Source: Bacteroidota bacterium (lineage in GTDB: Bacteria > Zhuqueibacterota > JdFR-76 > DREG01). Taken from it: a DNA stretch of 6,541 bases. The notes under the pieces were generated by a model. That model saw only the letters and a program-made list of their open reading frames with translations, made no database searches and was not told the DNA's origin. The position numbers were made by a program, and so were the translations under genes. Where the stretch lies: the NCBI GenBank assembly GCA_030624545.1, contig JAUXJX010000119.1, forward strand, positions 1-6,541, written 5' to 3'. Shown in pieces: positions 1 through 6,364 of this stretch; position 1 is the first letter of the stretch, and every line of letters begins with the position of its first letter.

Positions 1-201
1 AGCGCTAGACAGTATCTCGATATGTTGCTTGATGTGGCGGCTCCTATTGTAGCGGTCTTGCGGAAAACCTCTGAAACAAAACAAGAAGAAGTGAAAACCG
101 CCATTTTATCGGCGGCGGAATCCAAGGCCGAATCGGACGGGTCCCTCACACTCTCATGGAGCGCTTGGCTGGTTACTGGTGAAAAGCAGCGGGCATCTTG
201 A
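1..201 (+). CDS. 3' end of a probable SAM-dependent methyltransferase (partial)
   Basis: Frame 1 is open from the window edge to a TGA at 199-201, giving the last 66 residues of a longer protein; the start lies outside the window. The tail contains an amphipathic helical stretch (LDMLLDVAAPIVAVLRK), a charged Lys/Glu/Ala-rich stretch, and then the ending DGSLTLSWSAWLVTGEK. A final pair of beta strands of the form 'g.l.l....wlvtG.k' is typical of the C-terminus of class I SAM-dependent methyltransferases of the UbiE/Methyltransf_11 type. The SAM-binding motif would lie upstream and cannot be seen, so the family is an inference. The gene is convergent with the prkA operon and is followed by a GC-rich hairpin region. 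No link with the operon is implied. Confidence 0.55.
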   Translation, partial: SARQYLDMLLDVAAPIVAVLRKTSETKQEEVKTAILSAAESKAESDGSLTLSWSAWLVTGEKQRAS

Positions 202-228
202 GCCTTCTCCCCAACGCCATGAAGTTGG

Positions 229-266
229 CCGCCTAATCGGGTCAGGGGGGCGGGTTTTTCTCCCGC
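229..266 (+). terminator. Possible intrinsic terminator after the methyltransferase-like gene
   Basis: CCGCCT at 229-234 can pair with GGGCGG at 248-253 around a 13-base loop, and after one G it is followed by five T at 255-259. This is a weak but reasonable Rho-independent terminator 28 bases after the stop codon at 201. A competing hairpin pairs GCGGG (250-254) with CCCGC (262-266) across the T-run. The two structures are mutually exclusive, and I cannot tell which forms. Confidence 0.35.
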
Positions 267-300
267 TCTATAAGTCATAGACCCTCCCACATCACTCTAC

Positions 301-357
301 GGCAGGCTTGGGAGACTCATCATAGCGGAGAATGAAGCCCAATCCAGAGAGCCTGCC
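301..357. repeat. Inverted repeat GGCAGGCT / AGCCTGCC
   Basis: An 8-base perfect inverted repeat is formed by GGCAGGCT (301-308) and AGCCTGCC (350-357). A second pairing inside it, TTGGG (308-312) with CCCAA (338-342), would extend the structure with an 8-base bulge. It lies in the convergent intergenic region and has no coding signal. There is no T-run on either side, so it is not a clear terminator. Confidence 0.5.
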
Positions 358-375
358 CTGAGCGAAGCCGAAGGG
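356..375. repeat. Short dispersed-type repeat (CCCTGAGCGAAGCCGAAGGG)
   Basis: The core reads CCCTGAGCGAAGCCGAAGGG, with CCCT and AGGG ends that can pair. Sequences of this 'CTGAGCGAAG-CGAAGGG' form occur as short dispersed intergenic repeats in many environmental bacterial genomes; that is recall, not a search result. Related pieces (GTCGAAGGGTG) recur at 574-584 and 622-632 in the same intergenic region, which supports a repeat-derived origin. Confidence 0.5.
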
Positions 376-500
376 TCACGGACTGAGACCAAACCTCGTT
401 CCTAAGAGCCAAGCATCCCCGGCGCTTTGATCTTTATCGCTGAAAATATAGACAACTATGGATTGGACAGCGGTCGTTTTGCCACGGAGATACAGACCGG

Positions 501-511
501 CCTGCGGCAGG
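501..511. repeat. Palindrome CCTGC-G-GCAGG
   Basis: An 11-base odd palindrome, CCTGCGGCAGG, is directly followed by CAGGG. It is another GC-rich short repeat in the intergenic stretch between the methyltransferase-like gene and spoVR. An open frame runs through this stretch at 427-621, but its C-terminal part is made of the repeats themselves and I do not count it as a gene. Confidence 0.4.
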
Positions 512-536
512 CAGGGCGCACGGAACATGAATCACA

Positions 537-560
537 CTCTGCGTCCTCTGAGACTCTGCG
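537..560. repeat. Triple-heptamer repeat, copy 1 (CTCTGCG units)
   Basis: Three heptamers lie in a row: CTCTGCG at 537-543, CTCTGAG at 546-552 and CTCTGCG at 554-560. Their start-to-start spacing is 9 and then 8 bases. The same architecture with the same spacing occurs at 2339-2362, where the units are CTTTGCG. The two 24-base elements match at 19 of 24 positions, and four of the five differences are C/T changes. This points to a shared repeat family and not to chance low complexity. Confidence 0.65.
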
Positions 561-569
561 GCCAAAATG

Positions 570-606
570 CGGAGTCGAAGGGTGCCATTCTGAGCCCTTC
601 ACTCCG
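570..606 (-). repeat. Long hairpin repeat, possible terminator of the operon
   Basis: CGGAGT (570-575) pairs with ACTCCG (601-606). After a single unpaired C (576), GAAGGG (577-582) pairs with CCCTTC (595-600). The loop is 12 bases (583-594). This gives 12 base pairs with one bulge, the strongest fold in this intergenic region. Read on the minus strand it lies 46 bases after the spoVR stop codon and is followed by GCATTTTGG, so it may end the operon transcript, although the T-run is only four. Its sequence also belongs to the GTCGAAGGG-type dispersed repeats nearby: GTCGAAGGGTG occurs at 574-584 and again at 622-632. Confidence 0.5.
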
Positions 607-641
607 TTCAGGATAAACTAGGTCGAAGGGTGAACCCACTA

Positions 642-653
642 AAATCCGGATTT
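642..653. repeat. Perfect palindrome AAATCCGGATTT over the spoVR stop
   Basis: This 12-base perfect palindrome overlaps the first two bases (652-653 on the plus strand) of the spoVR stop codon region at 652-654. It has the form of a small operator or of a minimal hairpin, but no protein can be assigned to it, and chance is possible. Confidence 0.35.
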
Positions 654-2163
654 ATGGAGCTTCTTCTTGCATTTTATCCGATGAAGCAGACGTCTCCTGC
701 AGCTTGAACTCTTTTCCGTCATACGCCAAAATCCCCTGACTCCCGTTAAACACGCTTTCAATCATGACGGGGCGCGTCCAGATTTTGAACAGATACCTTA
801 AGGTGTCCCTGGCGTGGTCATGATGAAGCTCGGCTCCCTCAAAGCGGTGGGCAAGAAACAATTCGCCACGATTTCCGTGATTGGCATCCTCCACCGAAAT
901 GTGGGGCTGCCCCAGATTTGTGAGCCCGGCGAGAAACTTTCGCTTGATCTTGCTGAATTTCCTGCTATCAATTCGATAGCTTTTGTCCCTGCGGTCATAC
1001 TCATAGGTAAACAGCTTCTGCTCGCGGGCAAAGTCTTCCGTCAAGAACTCATCGAGAAAGGTGACGTCATTATAAAGGCGGCGAACCTCAAACATCTTTT
1101 CCGTTCCCAGGCCGAGCTTCTTGTCCCAATTTTTGCGTTCGGGATAGCTTTCGCACTCCTCATATTCCTTGCCGAATTTCCCTTCGTCCCAGCGCTCCTT
1201 TATGTCCCGAAATAGTTCTACTCCCAGCTTATAGGGATTGAGCTTTCCAGCCGATGTGGCAACCGTACCGGAATGATGATCGGCGTAGTCGATAACGTCG
1301 GCATCGGTCAGAATTTTTTCCGTCATCATGCGCGAGTGCCAATACGTGGCCCAGCCTTCATTCATGATTTTGGTTTGCCCTTGCGGCGCAAAATAATAGG
1401 CCTCCTCTCGAATGATCGAAAGCACATCTTGCTGCCACCTTTTTAGAGGCGCTCTTTCAATTAGGAATTGCAGGACATCCGTCTGTGGCAGCGCCGGAAA
1501 AGATTCACTCTTGCGAATCTCTTCCTCATGGTCGCGTTTTTGTTGCTCCAGGAACTCCTTTGGATTGATGAAAGCATCCATATAGCCCTTGCTATTCATC
1601 CTGTAGGCCTTCGGCCGGGTGCCTTCCTCCGGTTCAGGATCTTCGTCCGCTTCTCTTTTGATGAAAGGGGAGTGATAGTCGATCAAGTTTTCCAGCGAGA
1701 GACAGGCGTCAACAAAATCTTCCACCACGTCCATTCCGAATTTTTCGATGTAACGGCGAAATCGCGTGGCATGATTTGCCACTTCATCGACCATGTGTCG
1801 ATTTGTGTGGGCAAACCAGAGATTGTTCTTGAAGAAGTCGACGTGCGCGTAAACATGGGCCATCACCAGCATCTGGTCCACGAGTTTATTAGACTGCATG
1901 AGATACCCGTAGGCCGGATCGTTGTTGATCACCATCTCGTAGATCCTGTGAAGGCCATAGGCGTAGCTCTTTCGCATCTGTTCGTATTCCATGCCGAAAC
2001 GCCAGTGTGGATAGCGATTGGGAAAACCGCCAAAGCTGGCCAACTCGTTCATCTGGCCGTAATCCACGATTTCGAAGATCGTTTCGAAGAAATCGAGACC
2101 GAAGCTGTTAGCGAATCTTTTAATTCTCTTTTCGGCTTTTCTTATTTCCGTCAGACTTACCAC
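652..2163 (-). CDS. spoVR: SpoVR family protein (YcgB-like)
   Basis: This 503-residue protein is close to E. coli YcgB (about 510) and somewhat longer than B. subtilis SpoVR (about 470). The family's long helical N-terminal domain is visible, with QMNELASFGGFPNRYPHWRFG at about 37-57, the His-rich MAHVYAHVDFFKNN at 101-114 (H103, H107, D109), and an acidic linker at 171-183. The signature NEGWATYWH is at 268-276, followed by HHSGTVATSAGKLNPYKLG at 296-314. A smaller beta-rich domain covers about 380-490. The start is GTG at 2163: an AAGGA (2172-2176 on the plus strand) sits 8 bases upstream, and an in-frame TAA lies just above it. In Bacillus the family is needed for normal spore cortex and coat; in non-spore-formers it is tied to stress and stationary phase. 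The molecular activity is not settled. The conserved His/Glu/Asp residues suggest a metal site (inference). It is the last gene of the operon, 246 bases after the DUF444 gene. Confidence 0.95.
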   Translation of the reverse strand: MVSLTEIRKAEKRIKRFANSFGLDFFETIFEIVDYGQMNELASFGGFPNRYPHWRFGMEYEQMRKSYAYGLHRIYEMVINNDPAYGYLMQSNKLVDQMLVMAHVYAHVDFFKNNLWFAHTNRHMVDEVANHATRFRRYIEKFGMDVVEDFVDACLSLENLIDYHSPFIKREADEDPEPEEGTRPKAYRMNSKGYMDAFINPKEFLEQQKRDHEEEIRKSESFPALPQTDVLQFLIERAPLKRWQQDVLSIIREEAYYFAPQGQTKIMNEGWATYWHSRMMTEKILTDADVIDYADHHSGTVATSAGKLNPYKLGVELFRDIKERWDEGKFGKEYEECESYPERKNWDKKLGLGTEKMFEVRRLYNDVTFLDEFLTEDFAREQKLFTYEYDRRDKSYRIDSRKFSKIKRKFLAGLTNLGQPHISVEDANHGNRGELFLAHRFEGAELHHDHARDTLRYLFKIWTRPVMIESVFNGSQGILAYDGKEFKLQETSASSDKMQEEAP

Positions 2164-2171
2164 GTTTCCAG

Positions 2172-2176
2172 TCCTT
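2172..2176 (-). promoter_or_regulatory. Ribosome binding site of spoVR (fixes the GTG start)
   Basis: On the minus strand this reads AAGGA with an 8-base spacer before GTG at 2163. No ATG fits better, and an in-frame TAA a few codons upstream rules out a much longer protein. Confidence 0.7.
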
Positions 2177-2234
2177 ACGACTTAATGGTTGATTACTTTT
2201 GGCTTGTATTATTCACAAAATCTCTCGCAAAGGG

Positions 2235-2271
2235 GCTAAGAATATTAAAGATATAAAAAGATACATTTCAA
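2235..2271 (-). promoter_or_regulatory. Candidate promoter for spoVR
   Basis: On the minus strand TTGAAA (2271-2266) is followed after 18 bases by TAATAT (2247-2242), five and four matches to the sigma-70 hexamers. Transcription would start near 2235 and give a leader of about 70 bases before GTG. The region is AT-rich. The 246-base gap after the DUF444 gene, unusual inside this operon, makes a private spoVR promoter plausible. This rests on pattern only. Confidence 0.35.
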
Positions 2272-2376
2272 ACTCAGATTCAAAAGGGACCGTTGGATAA
2301 CAAGTTTACTTTCTTATGTAATTTCAAATATTTCAATCCTTTGCGTTCTTTGCGACTTTGCGTGAGTGAATTTCAA
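2265..2376 (-). repeat. Four copies of TTGAAAT upstream of spoVR
   Basis: ATTTCAA on the plus strand (TTGAAAT on the spoVR strand) occurs at 2265-2271, 2321-2327, 2330-2336 and 2370-2376. The middle two form a 9-base-period tandem, and the first overlaps the candidate -35 hexamer. Four exact heptamers in about 110 bases is more than expected even for AT-rich DNA. They could be regulator binding sites or leftovers of a repeat. Confidence 0.4.
2339..2362. repeat. Triple-heptamer repeat, copy 2 (CTTTGCG units)
   Basis: Three exact CTTTGCG heptamers lie at 2339-2345, 2348-2354 and 2356-2362, spaced 9 and then 8 bases. The element shares this layout with the copy at 537-560 and has the same orientation. 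It lies in the gap between the DUF444 gene and spoVR, so it is transcribed if the operon is read as one message. Similar 'TTTGCG' runs are, from memory, common dispersed repeats in several bacterial phyla. Confidence 0.65.
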
Positions 2377-2409
2377 GTCAGTTGCTGAAGAGAACTATAA
2401 TCACCTGTA

Positions 2410-3516
2410 CTACATTCCATTGCCGAGAAAATCTTTGATGGAGTCCATGATATCATCTTTGGACTCAACCTCCGAGAGAATGAGGTTCTCTTCGGAGGCC
2501 ACATTGTTCTCCAGAAAGGCGATATATTCACCGGAACCGTAGTCGCTTCTAACCTGGCCATAGCCAAACAGGTTACAGATCGGAAGCAGGTCCTTCTTCA
2601 GAATATTCAGACATTTGGAGTTGTCGGTTTCGCCCCAATTGTCGCCGTCGGAAAACTGAAAGAAGTATATGTTCCATTCCGATGGCTCGTACTCGTTCTC
2701 AATAATTCTGGCACAGAGTTGATAAGCCGTTGATATGATGGTCCCCCCACTTTCCCTCAGGCTGAAAAAGGTCTCCCGGTCCACCTCATGGGCAGCCGCG
2801 TCGTGAACGATGTAGCGGGTCTTGATGCCTTTGTAATGCGCTTTTAGCCAGGTGTCAATCCAGAATGATTCTATTCGCACGATTTCCTTTTGCTCGTCCC
2901 CCATGGACCCGGAGACATCCATTATATAAAACACAATGGCGTTGGTTTCCGGCAGCTTTGTTGGCTTCCAGGACTTGTAGCGAATATCCGCTCGAATGGG
3001 AACGACGATTGGGTTGTCGTAATCGTAAGTTTGAGAAGAGATCTGGCGCTTCATTGCCGCTTTGTAGGTCCTCTTGAAATGGCGCAAAGACTCGGGCCCT
3101 GTGTTCCTGACCACCGAATATTTGTCTTTGCCGGTAAGAATTTCATTCTTGCCCTTGGGTTGAATTCGAGGCAGCTCCAATTCCTCCCCGAGCATCTGGG
3201 CCAACTCCGACAGGGATATCTCAACCTCGCGCACATGCTGGCCCGGTTGGTCTCCCGCTTTGCCCTTTCCATCGTCATCGTTGTCAAAGCCGATTGGCGT
3301 GCCTTCCTGGCCATCGCCTTGGCCCACTCCCCCAACCTGGGAATGGTCGTGCCGAAATCGGGGTGCTTCAATCTGAGGGACGGGAATACTGACCAGTTCC
3401 CTGCCTTTGCGACCGAAAAGCTCACCCTTTGCAATATATTTGCTGAGGTCTTTTCGTATCGCGCCCTTGATAATCCGGTGGAACCGGGCAACGTCTTTTT
3501 CAATTTTTTTGACCAT
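2410..3516 (-). CDS. yeaH: DUF444 / vWA-domain protein (YeaH/YhbH family)
   Basis: This 368-residue protein is somewhat shorter than YeaH (about 427) and YhbH (about 390). The N-terminal part is basic (about 1-40), followed by SIPVPQIEAPRF and a Gly/Asp-rich flexible segment (61-92, VGGVGQGDGQEG and GKGKAGDQPGQ) typical of the family. The LxLPRIQP region lies near 114-120. A vWA-like domain follows: the MIDAS motif DVSGSMG starts at D200, the Thr of ESGGT is at 259, and FSDGDNW carries D290/D292. The ending FGYGQVRSDYGSGEY resembles the Bacillus YhbH type more than E. coli YeaH. It probably works as a metal-binding partner of PrkA, like vWA proteins paired with MoxR ATPases (inference). The start is ATG at 3516, 42 bases after the prkA stop. 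No Shine-Dalgarno is visible, and no other ATG, GTG or TTG lies in frame back to that stop, so translation may depend on coupling with prkA. The symbol follows the E. coli homologue; yhbH would be equally apt. Confidence 0.93.
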   Translation of the reverse strand: MVKKIEKDVARFHRIIKGAIRKDLSKYIAKGELFGRKGRELVSIPVPQIEAPRFRHDHSQVGGVGQGDGQEGTPIGFDNDDDGKGKAGDQPGQHVREVEISLSELAQMLGEELELPRIQPKGKNEILTGKDKYSVVRNTGPESLRHFKRTYKAAMKRQISSQTYDYDNPIVVPIRADIRYKSWKPTKLPETNAIVFYIMDVSGSMGDEQKEIVRIESFWIDTWLKAHYKGIKTRYIVHDAAAHEVDRETFFSLRESGGTIISTAYQLCARIIENEYEPSEWNIYFFQFSDGDNWGETDNSKCLNILKKDLLPICNLFGYGQVRSDYGSGEYIAFLENNVASEENLILSEVESKDDIMDSIKDFLGNGM

Positions 3517-3558
3517 TGGAACCCGAAGATCAAAATCTAGCTGTGAAAACTGCTCATA

Positions 3559-5646
3559 TCAAGCATCGCCCTTGACATCTCCGCGCGCGAAGATGCTCGC
3601 CACGTACTGTAATACGTCGGTGGCGCATACATCGCAGTAGTGATAGTGTTTCACCATTCGTGATTTTACTACATCAATCTTCTCCTGTGTGTCTTTGTCA
3701 ACAACTTGAGACACCAGGCTGGTCAGCTTGATAGAGTCTTTCTGGTCCTCAAACAGCTTCAATTCAAGAGCCTTCTGCAGACGTTCGTTGGTTCGGTAGT
3801 CGAAAGTCTTTCCCTCAATCGCCAAGGCGCCGATATAGTTCATGATTTCTCGACGGAAGTCATCCTTTCTGCTTTCCGGAATGTCAATCTTCTCCTCGAT
3901 AGATCGCATGAGGCGCTCATCCGGCTCTTCGCTCTGGCCGGTATAACGATTCTTGACTTTCTCTTTCTGCGTGTAGGCTTTCACATTATCGATATAATTT
4001 GAGCATAGCCGGGTAAGCGCTTCTTCATCGGCCGCGATGGCACGCTGAACTTCGTTCTTGACAACGTCTTCGTACTCTTCTTTGACCAGCGCGAGCAGAT
4101 CCCGGTAGCGGCGACGGTGCTCATCAGTGGCGATTAAGCCGTGATGCTCGAGACCGGCTTCCAGCTCGTTCAACACCATGAACGGGTTGATGCAGTTCTC
4201 ATCTTCATTCACCAATGCATTTGAGATTTTGTCCTGAATATAGCGCGGCGAGATGCCGTCCATACCTTCGCGCCTAACTTCCTCTTTGAGCTCTTGAACG
4301 CTGTCTTCGGTAAATCCAGGCAGCGTCTTGCCATTATACAATTTGAGTTTCTGCATTAGCGTGAGCTGAGCCCGCTTCGGTTCCTCCAGCCGGGTCAAAA
4401 CTGCCCACATTGCCGCCATCTCTATGGTATGGGGTGCGATGTGCTTCCCCGTGATCTTATCCGCATTGAAATCCTTCTCGTAGATTTTGATTTCATGATC
4501 CAGCCGCGTGATATACGGAACGTCGATCTTCACGGTGCGGTCGCGCAAAGCTTCCATGAACTCATTGTTCTGCAGCTTGCGATATTCGGGCTCATTGGTA
4601 TGCCCGATAATGACTTCGTCGATATCCGTCTGCGGAAACTTCTTTGGCTTGATTTTGCTCTCCTGGGATGCTCCGAGCAGATCGTATAAAAAGGCAACCT
4701 CCAGCTTGAGAACCTCGATGAATTCGATAATGCCGCGATTTGCAATATTAAATTCGCCATCGAAGTTGAAAGCCCGGGGATCGGAATCAGAGCCATAGAG
4801 GGCAATCTTCCTATAGTTGATGTCGCCGGTCAGTTCGGTCGAGTCCTGGTTCTTCTCATCTTTGGGCTGAAAAGTCCCGATCCCAATTCGATCCTGTTCG
4901 GAGAGAAGAGTGCGCATAACCTTTACGTCCCCCACCACGCTGACCCAATCGCCGTCATAATCCGTCAATTTCTCCTGATAGTAATAGCGGCAAAATGGGC
5001 AGAGGTCCGATTGAACGACGGTGGCATTTTCAGTGCAATCGATGTTAAGCTCGCTCAAGACAGTCTTGCGCAGCTCGAGGGGAATGAGATGCAAGGGATC
5101 CTCATGCATCGGACACGGTTCCCAGATCTCATTGCCTTCCTGGTCCTGGATTTTCCAGGAATATGAGTAGAGTTGGCCTTCGTCGGTGTGAGAATAGTCT
5201 TCCAAACCCTTCTTAATCAGACGGACGATTGTGCTTTTGGAGCTTCCTACCGGACCATGCAGGAGCAATACTCGCTTTTGTGTACCATAACCCTTTGCAG
5301 CGGATTTGAACAGATGCACCAATTTCATGAGAGAGCGGTCGAGACCGTAAATGGCGTCGCGGCCTTCGTAATTCGGATCATCGAAAAATTTGTAATGAAT
5401 GATCTTGTCCTTATTGTCCTCCAACTCTTCATAGCCGTACGTCAGGATCATGTCATACAATCGTTGAAATGCATTGCGCAGCAATTTGGCATCGTCCCTC
5501 AGCATGTTGAGGTAATCCTCAAAGCTGCCTGACCAACTCAACTGCTGGAAGCGCTTGTTATCTGTCAGGTTGCGCATGCTGGAGAGTATCGATGGGACAT
5601 TACCGCCATTCGATGAAACTTCTTCCTGTTTTCTCTTCGTGCTCAT
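3559..5646 (-). CDS. prkA: PrkA family AAA+ ATPase / serine kinase-like protein
   Basis: This 695-residue protein is longer than YeaG (about 644) and Bacillus PrkA (about 631). The N-terminal AAA+ domain spans about 40-420. It shows [11 protein letters not shown] at 42-52, Walker [10 protein letters not shown] at 131-139, [12 protein letters not shown] at 178-189, the pair CPFC at 216-219, and [19 protein letters not shown] near 250-268. A Walker B-like GIIEFIE lies at 305-311, [10 protein letters not shown] (sensor 1, N351) at 346-355, and [13 protein letters not shown], with candidate Arg-finger residues R368 and R370, at 366-378. The C-terminal PrkA domain (about 425-690) ends with HYHYCDVCA, a third Cys pair (C671, C674). 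The family was first described as a Ser/Thr kinase and later reported in Bacillus to act as an AAA+ protease; the sequence does not decide between these. It is cytosolic. It is the first gene of the operon, with start ATG 5646 preceded by GGAGG. In E. coli its homologue responds to nitrogen and stationary-phase stress. Confidence 0.96.
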   Translation of the reverse strand: MSTKRKQEEVSSNGGNVPSILSSMRNLTDNKRFQQLSWSGSFEDYLNMLRDDAKLLRNAFQRLYDMILTYGYEELEDNKDKIIHYKFFDDPNYEGRDAIYGLDRSLMKLVHLFKSAAKGYGTQKRVLLLHGPVGSSKSTIVRLIKKGLEDYSHTDEGQLYSYSWKIQDQEGNEIWEPCPMHEDPLHLIPLELRKTVLSELNIDCTENATVVQSDLCPFCRYYYQEKLTDYDGDWVSVVGDVKVMRTLLSEQDRIGIGTFQPKDEKNQDSTELTGDINYRKIALYGSDSDPRAFNFDGEFNIANRGIIEFIEVLKLEVAFLYDLLGASQESKIKPKKFPQTDIDEVIIGHTNEPEYRKLQNNEFMEALRDRTVKIDVPYITRLDHEIKIYEKDFNADKITGKHIAPHTIEMAAMWAVLTRLEEPKRAQLTLMQKLKLYNGKTLPGFTEDSVQELKEEVRREGMDGISPRYIQDKISNALVNEDENCINPFMVLNELEAGLEHHGLIATDEHRRRYRDLLALVKEEYEDVVKNEVQRAIAADEEALTRLCSNYIDNVKAYTQKEKVKNRYTGQSEEPDERLMRSIEEKIDIPESRKDDFRREIMNYIGALAIEGKTFDYRTNERLQKALELKLFEDQKDSIKLTSLVSQVVDKDTQEKIDVVKSRMVKHYHYCDVCATDVLQYVASIFARGDVKGDA

Positions 5647-5649
5647 ATT

Positions 5650-5655
5650 CCCTCC
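5650..5655 (-). promoter_or_regulatory. Ribosome binding site of prkA
   Basis: On the minus strand GGAGGG lies only 3 bases before ATG 5646 (4 if the core GGAGG is counted). The core is strong but the spacing is short. No alternative start nearby is better placed, and the N-terminus matches a normal start for the family. Confidence 0.65.
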
Positions 5656-5699
5656 ACAACTTGGGGTTAATGGGTCCGATGAATGCAGAATACCCTTAT

Positions 5700-5749
5700 T
5701 TATCGACCTATAAGAGTCTTTTAACAGCTTGAAAAAAACTTTTTGTGAA
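5700..5749 (-). promoter_or_regulatory. Candidate promoter region of the prkA operon
   Basis: Two sigma-70-like options overlap on the minus strand. One is TTTTCA (5735-5730), 17 bases, TATAGG (5712-5707), with a leader of about 54 bases. The other is TTCACA (5749-5744), 17 bases, TGTTAA (5726-5721). Neither is strong. I saw no GG-N10-GC pattern for sigma-54 in the region searched, although the E. coli yeaGH operon is known to depend on RpoN and RpoS. An alternative sigma factor is possible. Confidence 0.3.
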
Positions 5750-5760
5750 ATTAATTGCGA

Positions 5761-5857
5761 GCGAACCGACCGTGAGGGCTGGGGATTTAGATGAGGAATG
5801 GGAAATGCAATTCACTCCCTCCTTACAAAGGGAACGTCCACCGCCGTCACGGTTCGC
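5761..5857. repeat. Imperfect inverted repeat upstream of prkA
   Basis: GCGAACCG-ACCG-TGA (5761-5775) and TCACGGTTCGC (5847-5857) are reverse complements over 11 bases, except that the left arm carries a 4-base tandem ACCG insertion. A smaller hairpin, TCCCT (5816-5820) with AGGGA (5829-5833), lies inside. The structure sits just upstream of the candidate promoter and could be a regulator site, a leader fold or the ends of a small degenerate element. Confidence 0.4.
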
Positions 5858-6263
5858 CCGAAACCGATGCCAACCATTTGTCAAAGACCAATGAAGATAA
5901 CGACACAGTCAATAGGTTAATCTCCTATAATTTTTACAAACACCATGCCACCAATCTGGCACTCTTTTGAGAGGAAAATAAAGCCCGGGCAACATGGCCC
6001 TTGATTGTCATCTTTGCCTCACTGAAATTCGTTTTCATGGTTTCATGAAATGATCACTTGGGACCGAATGCCCATTATTGACATGCTCTACAAGCCAATA
6101 ATAATATTGAAGATAGTCAGGATTTCCTCTCATCTTTTAATACCGTGCTCAATCGAAAACCAACTTGGAAGATCTCGACCAAGCAAGGCTCATTTTACTG
6201 CATATAACGATCAGGCCTTAGGAATGGTTCAATTTTTCTTCACCTTTGTGTTTGTTTGCTAGG
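5858..6263. other. Intergenic DNA with no convincing gene
   Basis: I see no supported gene in these roughly 400 bases. An open frame at 6050-6262 on the plus strand has no ribosome binding site, no family resemblance, and runs into the terminator region. Small structures present are the hairpin TGCCA/TGGCA (5946-5950 and 5957-5961), the palindrome GCCCGGGC (5983-5990) and the palindrome TTTCATGAAA (6041-6050) directly followed by TGATCA. A perfect TATAAT lies on the plus strand at 5926-5931 but has no matching -35. Confidence 0.5.
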
Positions 6264-6297
6264 AAAAATGTGCCGGAGGAATTTAATTCCCGCACAT
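6264..6297 (-). terminator. Intrinsic terminator of the upstream membrane-protein gene
   Basis: On the minus strand ATGTGC and GCACAT (plus positions 6292-6297 and 6268-6273) form the outer stem. GGAAT and ATTCC (6286-6290 and 6278-6282) form an inner stem with a 3-base loop, and the hairpin runs into TTTTT (6268-6264). This is the clearest terminator in the window. It lies about 70 bases after the stop codon at 6365 and separates that gene from the prkA operon, so prkA needs its own promoter. Confidence 0.7.
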
Positions 6298-6364
6298 ATT
6301 TGCAGACTTGTAATTTGAACCCTATGAAGGTCCATCCCCAAAATTTTCGGCAGAAGTTCTACGG

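Noticed and set aside
427..621. Plus-strand open frame of 64 codons in the intergenic region
   Set aside because: Its second half is the translation of the repeats at 501-606, it has no ATG at this position, no ribosome binding site and no family resemblance.
1468..2256. Plus-strand open frame of 262 codons opposite spoVR
   Set aside because: It lies antisense to a well-supported SpoVR gene whose motifs are all on the other strand. It is a shadow frame with no recognisable domain.
2890..3540. Plus-strand open frame of 216 codons opposite the DUF444 gene
   Set aside because: Antisense shadow of a gene with clear MIDAS motifs; no domain or ribosome binding site seen.
5814..5876. Minus-strand 20-codon reading (MVGIGFGRTVTAV...)
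   Set aside because: Looks protein-like for a short stretch but is bounded by TGA on both sides, and TGA is a normal stop in this genome. It may be a remnant, but nothing supports a gene.
6050..6262. Plus-strand open frame of 70 codons with hydrophobic ends
   Set aside because: No ribosome binding site, AT-rich non-coding composition, and it ends just before the terminator of a gene on the other strand. A TATAAT at 5926-5931 lacks a -35 partner.
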